DNA from: Epichloe hybrida
Lineage: Eukaryota; Ascomycota; Sordariomycetes; Hypocreales; Clavicipitaceae
DNA length: 64,000 bases
Direction of reading: 5' to 3'
NCBI GenBank assembly: GCA_019022495.1
Contig: JAFEKR010000035.1
Coordinates: forward strand, 496,001 to 560,000
The notes beneath the pieces were generated by a model. The model was given only the letters and a program-made list of their open reading frames with translations. It was not told where the DNA came from and did no database searches. The translations under genes and the position numbers were made by a program. Positions 35,661-48,314 of this stretch are shown here, piece by piece (positions within the stretch are counted from its first letter, which is position 1; each line of letters begins with the position of its first letter).

Positions 35661-38298
35661 GTTGGAGGAGTGAGTGGCAGTCGTAACCGGACGAGATTTC
35701 ACATTAGCCTCGTCGGGCACTTTGTTCTTCCTCTTTTCTAAGGGGATTTGATGAAAAATGGCGAATGTGTCGAAAGTGGTGTATTTGCAGAATTGGGTTC
35801 GGACCTCCGGCCGTCTCTTATCTATCTATCTATCTTTCTATCTACTTATTACTAATTGTTAGTAAGGAGCAGAGATACGGCCATCTGGCCCTCGCGGCGA
35901 TGACTCGGGCTACCTACCCACCCAGCTGCCAACATTCCAGTCTCTTTGATCAATTGATCAGCCTATTCTAGGTTCTCTTCGCCCGTACTGCCAGCAACAA
36001 TTCGTTTCATAGTCGATCATAGGTTTTATGTATGTTTGCCAGCCGTCAATCATGGAATACCTATCCCCCCCTGCTGGGTATTACGCTCTGATGCTCTGGA
36101 TCTTTTTGCCGAGAACTCTTAATAGAGGCAGTCATTTTACAACCTCCTCAGATAATACGGCGTGTACATACATGCGTATATGGCAACAGGGGTGATGGTA
36201 TAAAACAAGGTGGGTTGCATCACAGCCGCACCTTCATGTGTCATCAACAGGGATGTGCTGGACATTGTCTCGATTCCTATCACGAATGGTGCAACCCATT
36301 GAAAAAAGGCAAGATAGATCATCGAACGCGGCGAGATCATGGCCGCAGCAGATATCTGGGCGACTGAACGAGTGGTAGATTGGACGGGCTACAGGGTAGT
36401 GTAGTAACCGTGTCACGTCTTCTTGGCCGTACGGAGGGAGTCATCGTGATGTATGGCAGGGCAGCTGTTTTTGGTGTGGCTCACGTCTATTGATCTTCAT
36501 AGTTATTAGCGAGCTCACTGCATCAAAGGCATCACAGGCATCATCACAGGCATCAACAGCTTCAGGCCACGATAGCAGACGCAGGGCTTATATTAACATC
36601 ATTCGCTTCAGGCCGCGGCGGGCAATAGATGTGACACACTTGCTGGCATAGCTACGCGAGTCAACGCCCTTTTTGATGCTATTACAAAGGCATCATACAT
36701 ATTCAACCCTTAATAATAGCTGCGAAGAGACGCGAGCCACACCTAAAAGCAGGTGGGTATTCGGACCGTCCATCCCGATTAGTACTAGCGGCACACGCGT
36801 ATTCAATATTTTGACATGCATGTTAAGGCGTCCTCTGGACCTTGCCAGTACTGAAAAGACAGCATCATGCTCTGTGTTGTCCGACTAAAATTAGAATCAG
36901 AATGAGAATTAGCCATCGAGAAGAAACACCACAACATAACTGCATCCCTGCGCATCGTATGTACATTAGGTAGTCCTCGGCTGACATGGGTGCGGTGGAA
37001 GACGTGAATTTGCCGGGGGCCCACCGAGGACGAAAATAGATGGATAGAAGGAACAAGAAGCGTAAATATTACGGATTAGAAGATTGCAGACGTGCGTGGA
37101 GTGTGACTGATATGGATGCTTTGCGGTCACTCCGTACTCGTGCCACACCCCACCCTATATGGGCCTACATGCGTGTGGCCCGTGGGCGCTGACATCCGAT
37201 GGCCCTGTGGGCTGCACCGTTAGTTGCAACAACGCCAAGTCTAATAAACCCCTTTACGAAGATTTTTGCGTTGAGATTATTATTAGCATACTGAAAAGTA
37301 TCATTAACGCATTATCATAGCTTGGACTCTATAGTCTTGATAGCATCGATAGAGATTTTAGCTATCAAAGCTGTCAAAGGTGTTCAAAGGTCCGTTGTGG
37401 TGTTCTGGTCTATTGTGGTTGTCTACATTGTAATACATGTAGCACTACCTAGGGTGGGGCGGGGCACGAGTACTCCGTACAACACGTGTATTGTTGTTGT
37501 ACGTACGCGATTACATGTATCCAAGAATAGCAGCAAATATCGGCCTAATCTGCGTTGCTGGCTCCTTGGTCCGCCATCCGCCGCAAAGAGAAAAATGCGC
37601 CGCTCACTTCACTTCACCAAGGGGCAAGAGATGGAGTCTGACAGGCACGGCCGGGCAAACGGGGCACGGCACGGGGGTACGGGGGTACGGGGGTACATGG
37701 ATGTACATGTACAGTCAGTCTGGAGTCTGTTGGACTACGGACGAACGACAAGGACCCGCTTGGCCCCGACTTCCAAATCTCAGCATGGGCTGTCTGTCGT
37801 CTTGGACTCTTGGTAGCTGGATCCGAGGTGCAAAACGATTCCCGTGCTTCTTTTTCTTTATTTCTTTATTTATCCATCCGAGACCAGTCGGTGGTGTCGC
37901 ACAGTAATACTCCGTTGTATGTACGGATCACACTTGCTGTCGAGGCGTGGAGCCACTGCGACCCCCCTCCCTTGTCCATGCCGATTACTACGATTACTAA
38001 TGATACGCCCAGGAAGCGATTGCACTGCCCCTGGTCGTCCGTTGACTTGACTTGACTTGAGACCCCAGTTCCTCCTCTTTAGGTGAGGCGAGGTGAGGCG
38101 AGGTGAGGTGAGGTAAGGAGGTGAGGGGTTTGGCCAAGCAGAGAGAGCCGAAAAAGGAACGCTGGAGCGATGCGTAGAGACAACTCACCTTTTGCAGACT
38201 TGCACCCAAAAAGAAATAGCATCGATATTGTCCATCTTCGAGCCCCCCCTTTCCTGTCCTGCGTCATCTTGCGGTGACCTCCGCCGGCAAAGTCGAGG
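35661..38298. other. Intergenic region between divergent P450 and polyglutamine gene
   Basis: About 2.6 kb with no gene I can support. It holds a TATC microsatellite (about 35820-35845), GGCATCA units near 36525-36555, TACTCCGTA-like motifs at 37130-37140 and 37471-37480, and GAGGTGAGGC units (38081-38120) shortly upstream of the next start codon. These may lie in promoters or leaders. Confidence 0.55.
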
Positions 38299-38880
38299 AT
38301 GCTAAGCTTCGGGCGTCTGAGCAAGCACAACCGATCGCAGCACGCATTGCCCGAGCAGCTGTCGACGGAAACGACGTCTGGCACGGCCCAAGCACAGCAG
38401 CAGCACCAGCAGCACCAGCAGCAGGAGGAGCAGGGTGGCGCGGGTCTTGGCCGTGCTGGCGGCGCTGGTCTCGGCGGACTTGGCAGCGCAGCCCACGCCA
38501 ACTCGTCTGCTGAAGCTCTGCCCCAATCAGCCCTGTCCTCCACCAATACAGCTGTCAGCTCTAGCGACCACCTCAAAACTTTCTTGGACGCTCGACCATC
38601 TCCACAGGGGCAGCATCAGTTGCAGCACAAGCAACAGCAGCAGCAGCAGCAGCAGCAACAACAACAGCATCTTCGTCAACACCAGCAACCGCCTCCCCCT
38701 CCCCCTCCTCCTCCGCACCTGCTCAGTCAATCGGGTGGTGTCAACCTCCCTCTTTCCTTGCAGACTTCGGGTCTCGGTGGCTCGTCCTCGTTTGATGGAC
38801 ATCAGCAGCAGACTCCCATAGACTTTGACCCGGCTGACCGTCGCTCACAGAGCCAACGGTACGGAGCTCCCGTCCCCTCT

Positions 38881-38917
<37 letters not shown>

Positions 38918-41329
38918 CTTATGGGATTGCGTCGGGCTCCATCGACGACCTCCCAAGCACAACGGCTTGTCACCAGCAGCAGCCAAAACTTCAACAACAA
39001 TCGGCACCTGCTTCTGCTCCCCAAAAGCGGTCTACTCGCAAACTGATCAAGGGCATCTTTGGTTCCAGCCGTGAATCGCACGACAATCATCATCAGCAAC
39101 AGCAGCAACAACAACCTCAGTCGCAAATCACGGGCCACAACCCGACGGGGCCTTATGATAATACAGCTGGATTTGCTCGTAGGCCGTCCAAGAGGGTGAG
39201 TAACCATCCTACTCCGAAAACGAACTCATCGCAGGCGACGCAGCTTCCCTCCGATTGGGACTGGCATTCCCAGGGCTCATTCAGCCAGCAGCCCTCGCCG
39301 CTCCACGAACATGGATCTAACATAGATCCCCTGACGCAGGATCCCCGCATACTTGTGAACCAAAATAGTGCGTCCCCATACGACCAAGTCTACCAACCGC
39401 CAAATCATCCATCCCCGCCCTTGCAACAACCCCAGCCCCGGCCGCTGCAACGTCGAGCCACCATCGACATTCAGGAACAGCAAGCTCAACCCGAATCACT
39501 GCAGCAGCAAGCTTCAAACTACGACCAGCAAGCTCGCCATCAACTCCAGCAACACTTTCATTACCCCGCCGACCCCCTGCAGAGCCCATACCAGTCAGCT
39601 GGGGAGCCTCACATCGTAACGAGTCAGCTCAAATCGAATCAGCAACTCCAAAACGCGGAAACTATATCACAGCTGTCGAACGACTCGTCAGTGACTGATT
39701 CGGACCACCGGTCAGCTTTTTCACAGCACCAATTGCCGCAAGCTCACAAGGGCACTTTTCACGCGTCGACACCATCCCAAGACAACCCTGCCAATCCCTC
39801 CACCAGCCAAGGTGCCAGTCTTCAAGGTCAAGTCCTAGCTGAAATGGCGCCACCAGCGCCTGGAGGCGGACCGCAATCCAGCCGTCGGGCTCAGGATGCT
39901 GAGAAGGGGCTCCGCGGACAAGTTGATGCATCCTCTGGACCACCGTCTGGATATCACCGTCAAGGTAGCATATCTCTCAATGCCATGAGTCCTGCACCAC
40001 CTCCAGGTCAAGGTGCGCTGGAAAATTCAGGCCATCGTGGAAACAAGGCTTCTCAGTATATTGATGCTTCTCTAGGTATAGACCAAGGCCGAAATAGCCC
40101 ACAACCATCAGACCGAGACACCGAACTAGAGAAGCAATTCAAAGATCTCCGTAAGTTTGGCTGCCTTCCTTTCCTCTGCCACTCTTGCCCTGAACAATCT
40201 AATCATCACCTACGTGTGTTTTGTGGAACCATTACTTACGCCGAGAAGTCACCAAGTACAAAAATGTGAAGCGCTTGTATTTCGACGGCAAATCACAAAT
40301 CGAACAATTGGGCGGCCAAGTTGAGCATTTGCAAAATGCTGTCGCCAACCAACGCATGTCTCAATCACGCACAGCGTGGGACGACAGCGAATATTTGACG
40401 AGATTTAATCGACTCAGCGGTGCCATCAATAACCTGTCCTTCAACATCCGTAAGGACTGGCGCAGCCTGCCTACATGGGTTGTAAGCTTTGCGAGTGCCG
40501 ACGCCTTGAAGACAGGAAAGCAAGAAATGACAGCTGTTGGCCGTGCTATCGTGTCCAGGTGGCTCGTGGAGGAATTTTTCAATAGATGTTTTCATCCTGC
40601 CCTGGACGCACTGCTTAGCGCACAACTGAAAGAGGTTGAGATGAGCATTCGAGGAAACTCGTACACGATGCACAGCCAAGAGGAGTTCGATGCGCTTACC
40701 ACCAAAGTTGTCAATTGGCGAATGGCGACGTTGGACGGACTGCAGAAGAAACTTGGCTCAGCGGAAGCAGCAGAAAATCGGGTGATGCTGACGAATAAGA
40801 TCACGACCAACTTGACCGCGTATCTGCATCAGTTTCTCAGCACGCCGCCCCCCCCTGGAGTCGAGGGAAGCACATCGATGATTGCCGAATTGGCGGTTGC
40901 GATAGCCGGCAACCTTCCTCTAGAAAGTCGAGATGTAGCCATCATGTATCCCCTGCCCGGTGACACAGTGCAGACGAACATCATGGAGGTCGAGAAAACC
41001 GGTCTGCCGCCACTGGAGGGACACAAAGAGGTTGGTGGTGGCGACTCAGAATCAGATGAAGATTCAGATGAGAAAAAAGACAAGATTGGTAAGTCAAGAG
41101 GAGCCAAGGGCGAGCTTGAGGTTGTTTACTCGCCATCGGGGAAACTGCCTCTGCTCACCCGTGGGCGTCGGGAACACTATTATTTTGGCAGAGTGGACGG
41201 ACACATACTGACCTAGACACACTCGCAGGGCTGTCGAGAGACGCGAGCAAAGTGAGATTTGCCGGATTTGTTGCTCTTGAAGTTAGAGGACGACAAGTCC
41301 TCGCCAAGGCGCCTGTGTGGACATTGTGA
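38299..41329 (+). CDS. Polyglutamine-rich protein with conserved C-terminal domain, function unknown
   Basis: I do not recognise a named gene. Proposed exons 38299-40150, 40249-41088 and 41229-41329 give 930 residues. The first acceptor may be 40248 (AAG) or a nearby AG keeping frame. The N-terminal two thirds are low-complexity, with long Gln tracts (CAG/CAA mixes near 38630-38665 and 38880-38915), His/Pro runs and a proline stretch at 38690-38717. A conserved-looking region begins at TKYKNVKRLYFDGKSQ (coiled-coil character) and runs through RTAWDDSEYLTRFNRL, NIRKDWRSLPTW and VGRAIVSRWLVEEFF. The last exon encodes VRFAGFVALEVRGRQVL and ends KAPVWTL, which looks more family-like than the tail read without splicing at GTAAGT (41089). 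A cytoplasmic or nuclear scaffold role is possible; nothing specific is shown. Confidence 0.82.
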
Positions 41330-42268
41330 GCCAAGGCTCAACTTTTCTACGCCGCCACGATTACGAGGGTCATAAAAAAATAAAGAACAAGAAAGAGGTA
41401 CACTGCACTGGGAACAGGGAATTTCTCTCATTTTTTTTTTCTATTCCGAAACTTGTTTTATTTATTCATTGAATTTCGATCTTGTCCACCTTTTTAGCAC
41501 CAAAGTACAGAAATTTAGAGGAACGGTATGTACGGGTGCCGAAGAAGAGCATGATTTGATACCAAAGATGAGAGATGCGATTGCATAGCGAAGGCATTAC
41601 AGGACGAGCGTAAGGAGAGAAAGCGATCAGAGTTCACGTCGGGACTATACCAGTTGAATGAATTTTGTGTAGACACTTCCGTTTCCTGCCTTTTTCTCCT
41701 TGAGGTCCCAGCTGATGGCTGCTGGATTTGATAAGTGACCGGCTTTATCCAGAGGTGAAAAAAACTGTCAAGGGGAGATGCGGGTGACGATGACTCCCTG
41801 CTACGCGGAAAACGAGACCAATTAGGCCCAAGATGAGTTGTGAGTAATAATGAGGAGTTTCCCGTGCCAGTCTGTGGTCAGAAGTGGGGACAGACATGAA
41901 GAGTCACATATCTTGGTGCAGATGAATGTGGCTGGCCGTTGAGTCACATTGTAATACATACATACAACACAGCAGAAGGAGGAAGGAGAGGGGAAGGGAG
42001 TTTGAAGGTCCTTCCTTGCCTGACCCGCTTTGGTCGAGACGACTAGACGGTAATTGAATGCCACTTGAGAGTGACTGGATACATAATAAACCCACTTGCG
42101 CACCTTCCCTTCTCTGTGAGCCGGGAAAAATCCAGATCCAGTTTGTAGACCATTGGGAGCATTTTTTCCCTCGTCACTTCCCTTCCCCAAACCGAAGACG
42201 CATTCTCTACACCCACCGCCCGCGAAAACACACAAAGACTCCCCTTCGAAATCGATTACATCTAGACA
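41330..42268. promoter_or_regulatory. Upstream region of eIF6
   Basis: About 0.9 kb between the polyglutamine gene and eIF6, both on the + strand. It should contain the former's 3' UTR and the eIF6 promoter. No repeat, RNA gene or clear motif was recognised. Confidence 0.5.
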
Positions 42269-43176
42269 ATGGCTGTCCGAGCTCAATTTGAGAACTCCAA
42301 CGAGTATGTTTCACCTCGATGAGAAGCCGGCGAAGTCGCGTGCATCTTCTAGCCATGCATTGACAACCCCGCCCCCGCTATCCAAAGACCTCAAGAGAAA
42401 ACAGAGAGCGGACGCTCGAGCTTATTTTGGCCAATTTTCACAAAACTGACGTTGCCTTTTTCTCTCGCAGAGTTGGGGTCTTCGCGACCCTCACCAATTC
42501 ATATGCCTTGGTGGCCCTCGGTGCCAGCCAAAACTTCTACAGTGTCTTTGAGGCAGAGCTTCAGGATGTCGTGCCCACAGTCCGCACGACTATCGCCGGA
42601 ACTCGCATCATCGGCCGATTAACGGCTGGCAACCGAAAGGGTCTCCTTGTGCCCACCACCACCACAGACCAAGAATTGCAACATTTGCGCAATTCTCTCC
42701 CAGATGCTGTGCGCATTCAGCGCATCGAAGAGCGTCTCTCTGCCCTTGGAAATGTCATTGCCACCAATGACCACATTGCTCTGGTTCACCCTGATCTCGA
42801 GCGCGAAACTGAAGAAATCATTGCCGATGTCCTCGGCGTCGAGGTGTTCCGACAAACCGTTGCCGACAACGTCCTTGTCGGCAGCTACATGAGCCTGTCA
42901 AACCAGGGCGGTCTGGTTCATCCCAAGACGAGTATTCAGGACCAGGACGAACTCTCAAGCCTGCTGCAAGTGCCTCTTGTAGCCGGCAGTGTCAACCGCG
43001 GCAGCAATGTCGTCGGTGCTGGCATGGTTGTCAATGACTGGCTGGCCGTCACTGGCCTTGACACCACTGCCACAGAGCTCAGTGTGATTGAGAGCGTTTT
43101 CAGACTCGGCGAAGGCATGGGACCCAGCAACATCAACACAAGCATGAAGGACACCATGGTCGAAAGTTTCTACTAA
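42269..43176 (+). CDS. TIF6: Translation initiation factor eIF6 / ribosome anti-association factor
   Basis: Binds the 60S subunit, prevents premature joining with 40S, and is needed for nucleolar 60S maturation and export. Exons 42269-42303 and 42471-43176 are separated by a 167-bp intron (GTATGT..CGCAG), giving 246 residues, the standard length. The tiny first exon encodes the conserved [12 protein letters not shown] start. The repeated pentein fold is evident: [68 protein letters not shown] and [12 protein letters not shown]. Sequence is intact. Confidence 0.97.
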
Positions 43177-44086
43177 AAGGCTTGCCAAAGAAACCTTGGA
43201 AGCATTTGAGTTCGCTCGATGCACGGGCTGTTTAGTCTTTTTTTTTTTTTTTCCACTCCCTCATTTTTGCACCAATTTAGTCTGGGGGCACGGTGTTTGG
43301 TATCAAAGTTGTCATGAAATCTATTTGCATGGTCTTGAAATTCCTCTCCTGCTTACCTTTTGACGGCAGGAGACATCCCACCACCAGATGAGGAAAAAAT
43401 GATGTGGGAAAATAAATTTCTGAAAGAACCCTGTAGACAAAAAAAAAGGGTAGTCTGTTTTTGTCGTCGGCGTGTACAAGCGGTTCGCGGTATGACACCC
43501 CGTCTTGGCTGCAGGGCATCATCGAATTAGTCTGCATGGATGGCGTTTTACTGTTTGCCTTTTAATTCTGTTTTCTTTTGATATTTTTTGATACTTATAC
43601 AAGGGTGGTCCTAGGTAGTAGGTAGGGGTGAAGGAGAAGGAGAGGAATGCCGGCCAAGTATCTTAGATGATGATTGCTACATACCCTTTGCGACCTTTGC
43701 TCAAGGCGCTTGAATGCAGACCAGAATGCCGTGCCGTATCTCCAGCTTCCTTTACTACTGATAGACAATGACGAGCTAGAAATGCCCGGTTCCAGGACAA
43801 GGTCGGTTTCTCCCTCTTTCTCATTCTGTTTCTCATTCTCATTCTCTTCCTTTTTGCCTTTCCTGCCCCTCCCACCCCGCCACGTCCGCCTCCCCACCGC
43901 CTACCACGTTTGTGACCACCCCCCTCCAAGGAAGCAATCGGCTGCGACAAATAGGCAAGAAACCAACAACAATGACGAGTTAAAAAAAAAAAAAGCCCAA
44001 CACAATCAGCCCCCCCCCCAATATTCCATCCTTTCATTCCCACCAATTGACCGGTATTCATGATAATTACACACCAAACCAACAAG
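43177..44086. promoter_or_regulatory. Intergenic region, eIF6 to Efm4
   Basis: About 0.9 kb with homopolymer runs (T run near 43240-43252, A run near 43982-43994, C run near 44010-44019). It holds the eIF6 3' UTR and the Efm4 promoter; nothing else was recognised. Confidence 0.5.
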
Positions 44087-44959
44087 ATGACTTCTCCCGG
44101 CCCAACCCCAAGCCATCTCGACCCCTCGGAACTAGGAACCAAAGAATAGTATGTTTTCTGTCCCCCCCATCAGATATGCCAAATGAATCCAAAATCCCAA
44201 AAATGCTCCAAAACGCCAACTTTGTCTCTCCCCCCCCCCGTTCCCCTCCTAAGCTGGAACACCCTCTACGCGCGCGAATCAGCCAACCACGCCTCCAACC
44301 CCTCCGACACAGGCACAGTCTGGTTCGACGACTCGGACGCCGAGGCCAAGATGGTCCGGTTCCTCAACGAGCTGCCGTCCCTGTCGGGGCAGAAGCAGCG
44401 CGCCTCCCTGCTAGACATGGGCTGCGGCAACGGCTCCATGCTCTTCTCCCTCCGGGGGCAGGACTGGTGCGGCCCGGCCCTCGGCGTGGATCGCAGCCCG
44501 CAGAGCGTGCGGCTGGCCCGGCAGATCGCCTCGTCCAGGGAGGACGCTCATCCGTCGTCGCCGCCCGTGTGCTTCGCCGAGTGGGATGCCGTAACCGGGC
44601 CGTACGAGACCGTGCTGCTGGGGTTCGCGCAGCAGCAAGGATGGGACGTCGTCTTGGACAAGGGTACTTTTGACGCCATATCGTTGTCGGATGAGCGGCT
44701 GGACGGGAGGAGGCTCTGCGAGATATACCCCGGGAGACTTCTTCGTCTGGTCAAAAAGGGCGGGATTCTACTCATCACGAGCTGCAACTGGACCGAGGAC
44801 GAGCTGACGAATTGGTTCGCCGGGAAGAAAGATGCCGAGGGGGCCTCGGAATCCGAAGACGGCAGATTCGTCGTGGCGGGGAGGGTTGAGTACAGCACCT
44901 TTAGTTTTGGAGGAGTCAAGGGCCAGACCATCAGTACACTGTGTTTTAGAAGGGTTTGA
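44087..44959 (+). CDS. EFM4: Protein-lysine N-methyltransferase Efm4 (eEF1A methyltransferase family)
   Basis: S-adenosylmethionine-dependent enzyme; the yeast relative methylates a lysine of eEF1A in the cytoplasm. Exons 44087-44148 and 44254-44959 are joined across a C-rich 105-bp intron (GTATGT..CTAAG), giving 255 residues. The junction makes the family N-terminus ELGTKEYWNTLYARE, followed by TGTVWFDDSDAE. SAM motif I is LLDMGCGNG (residues 73-81) and a post-motif II block reads VVLDKGTFDAISLS. The C-terminus has LLITSCNWTEDEL and FSFGGVKGQTISTLCF, as in the family. Base composition is GC-rich in exon 2. Substrate assignment is by family only. Confidence 0.92.
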
Positions 44960-45548
44960 AGGACGGTCCGCGAAGAGACTTGACGTGGAATAGAGGGGGA
45001 AGAAGGGGGGGGGAGCGTGTAGACAGCGCATATAGAGAGAGACACAGCTTTGATGCCCCGGCTGCTGTGACACCTGCATTTGGGACTATTTAGAGAACTT
45101 CGATGCAGGGCAAACGCGCATTTGAGCAAATCGTGTCACCAGTTCGAGGTGAGTGATGACTGGTTTCACTGGCACTGATGCGCCCCCTCTTCATTATAAA
45201 GGCTGTGTTCTGGTTTTTATCTTCTCTTCTTCTTGCATCCTCTTCTTCCACCTTCCTGGTCTTCCCTGGTTCTATGTTCGTATACGCACCCTTCGTTCCC
45301 AAGTCAGCCTTCCAAACATCTTGGTCAGACCAACGTGACCCCCGCCTGTCCCTCGGTTTGCACACAATGCCGACATCTCTCCATCGCTCGCACCTCAACA
45401 TCGTAGACGAAGAGGGCAAGAGTAAAATATATGTAACTGATGTTCATATTTGTTAGGGAACCTTGACCGAGTGCAGATATCTTGGTAGTCGTCGTGGCAG
45501 CATCAAGGGAATTGCTTCATTACGTCTCTCTTACTGTCTCGTGTCATT
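44960..45548. other. Convergent intergenic region, Efm4 to Tpd3
   Basis: About 0.6 kb containing two 3' ends. Small frames here overlap each other on both strands and look random. No RNA gene was recognised. Confidence 0.55.
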
Positions 45549-48012
45549 CTATGGTGATGTATTCATAGGCTCCCCGCCCGGTGCGGCCGTTGCCTCAGCC
45601 GCCGCTGTAGTCGCAAAATACCGAACGTCCACATCATCATCCTTTTGCAGTTTTGTCAGGTTCGGCACAACGCGCTGTTGAATAAGTTCTTGGCCCTTGG
45701 GTGATGGTACGATCTCGACGCCCTCCTTCTCCAATGAATACAGAGTCCCCTCGTCCGGCAAGCGGCGCAGCGCGTTGATGAGTACCGAGTAAGTCTTGGC
45801 CACGTTGAACCGAATGTTGGGAATGTCGTCGTCAACCATCTTGTCCAGCATGGGCAAGATGGACTGGGCGATGACGTTCATGCTGACGACACTGGCCAGG
45901 GTCTGTGTGCCAGAATTAGATATAATCCTTGATTCAAGATTTTCCGAGGTCATCGATCACCTACCGATATGGCAAAGCAAGTGGTCATCCTGTAGAGGTA
46001 ATTCGGATGGCTGCCCATTCCCATAACCTTGGGAATAATTTGTTCGCTAGCCCACTCAACGCCAAACACCTCGGTCAACTTCTTGAGGTTGTGTGTGGCT
46101 GCCTCGCGGATGGAGAAGACGGTGTCTCCCAACCAGCCCATGCACAGGTTGCTCAATTTCTCGTCGAAGAATTTGACACCAAGCTGACTAGCAAGCAGAG
46201 GAATGTACTCGATGATGGCAAGACGCACTCTCCATTGCTTATCCTCAGCCAACTGTACAATGGCGGGGAGCAGGGACTGTGAGAGCAGGTCAATGCCAAT
46301 GACTTGCGCGAAGTTCGGTTAGTTAAAAAAAAGTGTTCTTGCAATATCGATATAATGTCATCCGGGCTAACCTTGGTTGACTTGCTCGAGTTTTGAAATG
46401 ATGTGAAGTCTGACTTCGGGAAATTCATCCTTGAGCATCTGTAGGAACATGGGCAGCAAGTGGCTGATAGTCCTGGTAAAACAATCAAGTCAGTACATCG
46501 ATGAACATCGTCATTGAGACAGTTCGAGCCTCAACGCACTCTTGCTTGCCCAGAATAGGGGCTAGTCCGCTGATTTGTGTACCCAGTGCGGCGCGAACGT
46601 GCTGTGAATTGTCGGATACAAGATCCTCGACGCTACCCATGATGTCGTTCAACAAAGTGGTTCGGTCTACCAGAACGCAGAATCCAGGGATTTGGCCGGC
46701 TATGGCGGTTCGAACTTCGGCCTCGTTATCTTTGAGAAGCTTCACGAATGCGGGCACGAGATCTCGGGACACCACCTCCTCGTCTACAGCCTTGGCAATC
46801 TGCATTACATCCTTGTTAGTACGCGCAAAGGCAATGTAGGAATGGACGCAGAACGAACCTTTTCAAATCGGTCAGCAATCATGTAGCGAACCCTCCAGCT
46901 CTTGTCTTCTATCAAGTTCCGCAGGGATGCCAAGAGAACGCCGTGGCTAGATTGTTGTTCTTTGGGGACGACTTCGGCAATTGAAATGAGAATTTCAACG
47001 GTGAGCAATCGCACGCTATCCTGGTCGTCCTGAACAAGATGCTGGAAGAGGGGTATCATTTCGTCGATGACGACAGATGCAGGCATTTCCTTGACGAACT
47101 TGGCCATGTTGATGGCAGCTTGTCTGCGAACCATGGGGGTATCATCATGTACAAGGAGACCAAACTGCTGGCGGAGTTGTTCTTGAATGGGCGGAGAAAC
47201 CTTGCGGTAGAGAGTTGTGAAAAGGCCACAGCCAGAAACCTTGGAGGTAAACCAGTCGGCCTTGGACAGTCGAATGGTGAGAGGGATGAAGTACTCCTCA
47301 GCTTGCTGTTCTGAGAGGCTTTCGCAGATCTTGTTCAACGATTCGACGGCCTAGATGGTTCGAGTGAGTTAGAGAGGCCCACACCTAGTGATGCTGGGTT
47401 GAGAAGACCAGAAAAGACGATTGTAGATGCGTACCTTATCTCTGACGACTGGTTCTTCAATGGCGGCCAAGTTCTCCAAGGGCGAGAGCAGGACATGTCC
47501 AAAAGAAGGCCCTCCAACATACTCGACAAAATCGCCCAGTTCCTCGCTCAGCGCAACCAAAACCTCATCCTCGTCCTCGACCGATTCTGTAGAGTGGGAA
47601 CACGGGGTGGTTAGAAGTGGAACGTCATGATGGCTTGACAGGCACATGGGCAAAGCAAGACTGACCATCGAGAAATGGAATGAGCTCGTCCCTGGTGCGC
47701 TCAGCGCCGAGAGCAAGGGCAATAGTAGAAAGACGGTGGATGGCGTTCAGGCGAAGAAGGACATCATCGTGCTATGAGAGGAAACATGGCGGTTAACAGA
47801 GCTCAGGAGCAAAGCAAGGCGAAGCGAAGGGGAAGGGCCTGGGGCCCGGTTGGATGAAGATTGGATTGGGAGGGAGCGTGACACCTGTGAGTGTCTATCA
47901 AGGACTGGAGTGGACTGGACTGGCGCAATTAATTTGACCGCCTCACCTTTAGCTCGTCGATGAGAACAGCGATGGGATAAAGCTCATCGTTTGTGTTGGT
48001 CGCGTCAGTCAT
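45549..48012 (-). CDS. TPD3: Protein phosphatase 2A scaffold (A/PR65) subunit
   Basis: HEAT-repeat scaffold that holds the PP2A catalytic and regulatory subunits. Eight exons are inferred: 48012-47947, 47771-47666, 47586-47435, 47350-46859, 46811-46540, 46472-46372, 46302-45965 and 45902-45549. All phases agree and give 626 residues, near the usual family size. Exon 1 encodes [26 protein letters not shown] repeats run end to end, for example [84 protein letters not shown] and [17 protein letters not shown]. One intron carries a TACTAAC branch point (near 46815). The gene is intact, but a Gypsy LTR begins only 206 bp upstream of its start codon. Confidence 0.95.
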
Positions 48013-48217
48013 GGCGAACGACGGGGTGACAGCGCTTTCACTGGCAAGAGTCAGAAAGCGTCGTCGGGGTGGAGGAGAGAAGATGGCAAAGCGAGGGATG
48101 AACGAGGTGGTGGTGGTGGTGGTGGTGGTGGTGGAAGTGCTGCTGCTGCTGCTACTGCTGCTTGCTGCCCGTGCTGGTTGGCGCTGGTCGTGGAGCCTGA
48201 AGCAGTACCAAAAATGA
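48013..48217 (-). promoter_or_regulatory. Residual Tpd3 upstream region
   Basis: Only 205 bp of native sequence remain before the LTR. It is dominated by a GTG/CCA trinucleotide run (about 48106-48134) followed by CTG units (about 48138-48160). On the transcript strand this is a CAC/CAG-rich leader or promoter. Confidence 0.6.
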
Positions 48218-48314
48218 TGGGGGGTAATCTAGGTTATATTGTTCAGTCATCTAGCTACTATGTTCCCTATAATAATACTACTAATGATTACCTTAGCCAT
48301 TCTCCACCTCAACA
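48218..48314 (-). repeat. 3' LTR of Gypsy-2
   Basis: About 97 bp, starting TGTTGAGG and ending CCCCCA on the minus strand. The start matches the Gypsy-1 LTR (TGTTGAG..GGAGAATGGCT versus TGTTGAG..GGGAAATGGCT), as does the internal CTAGCC just before it. The outer boundary is inferred from the TG..CA rule, since the partner LTR is outside the window. Confidence 0.65.
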
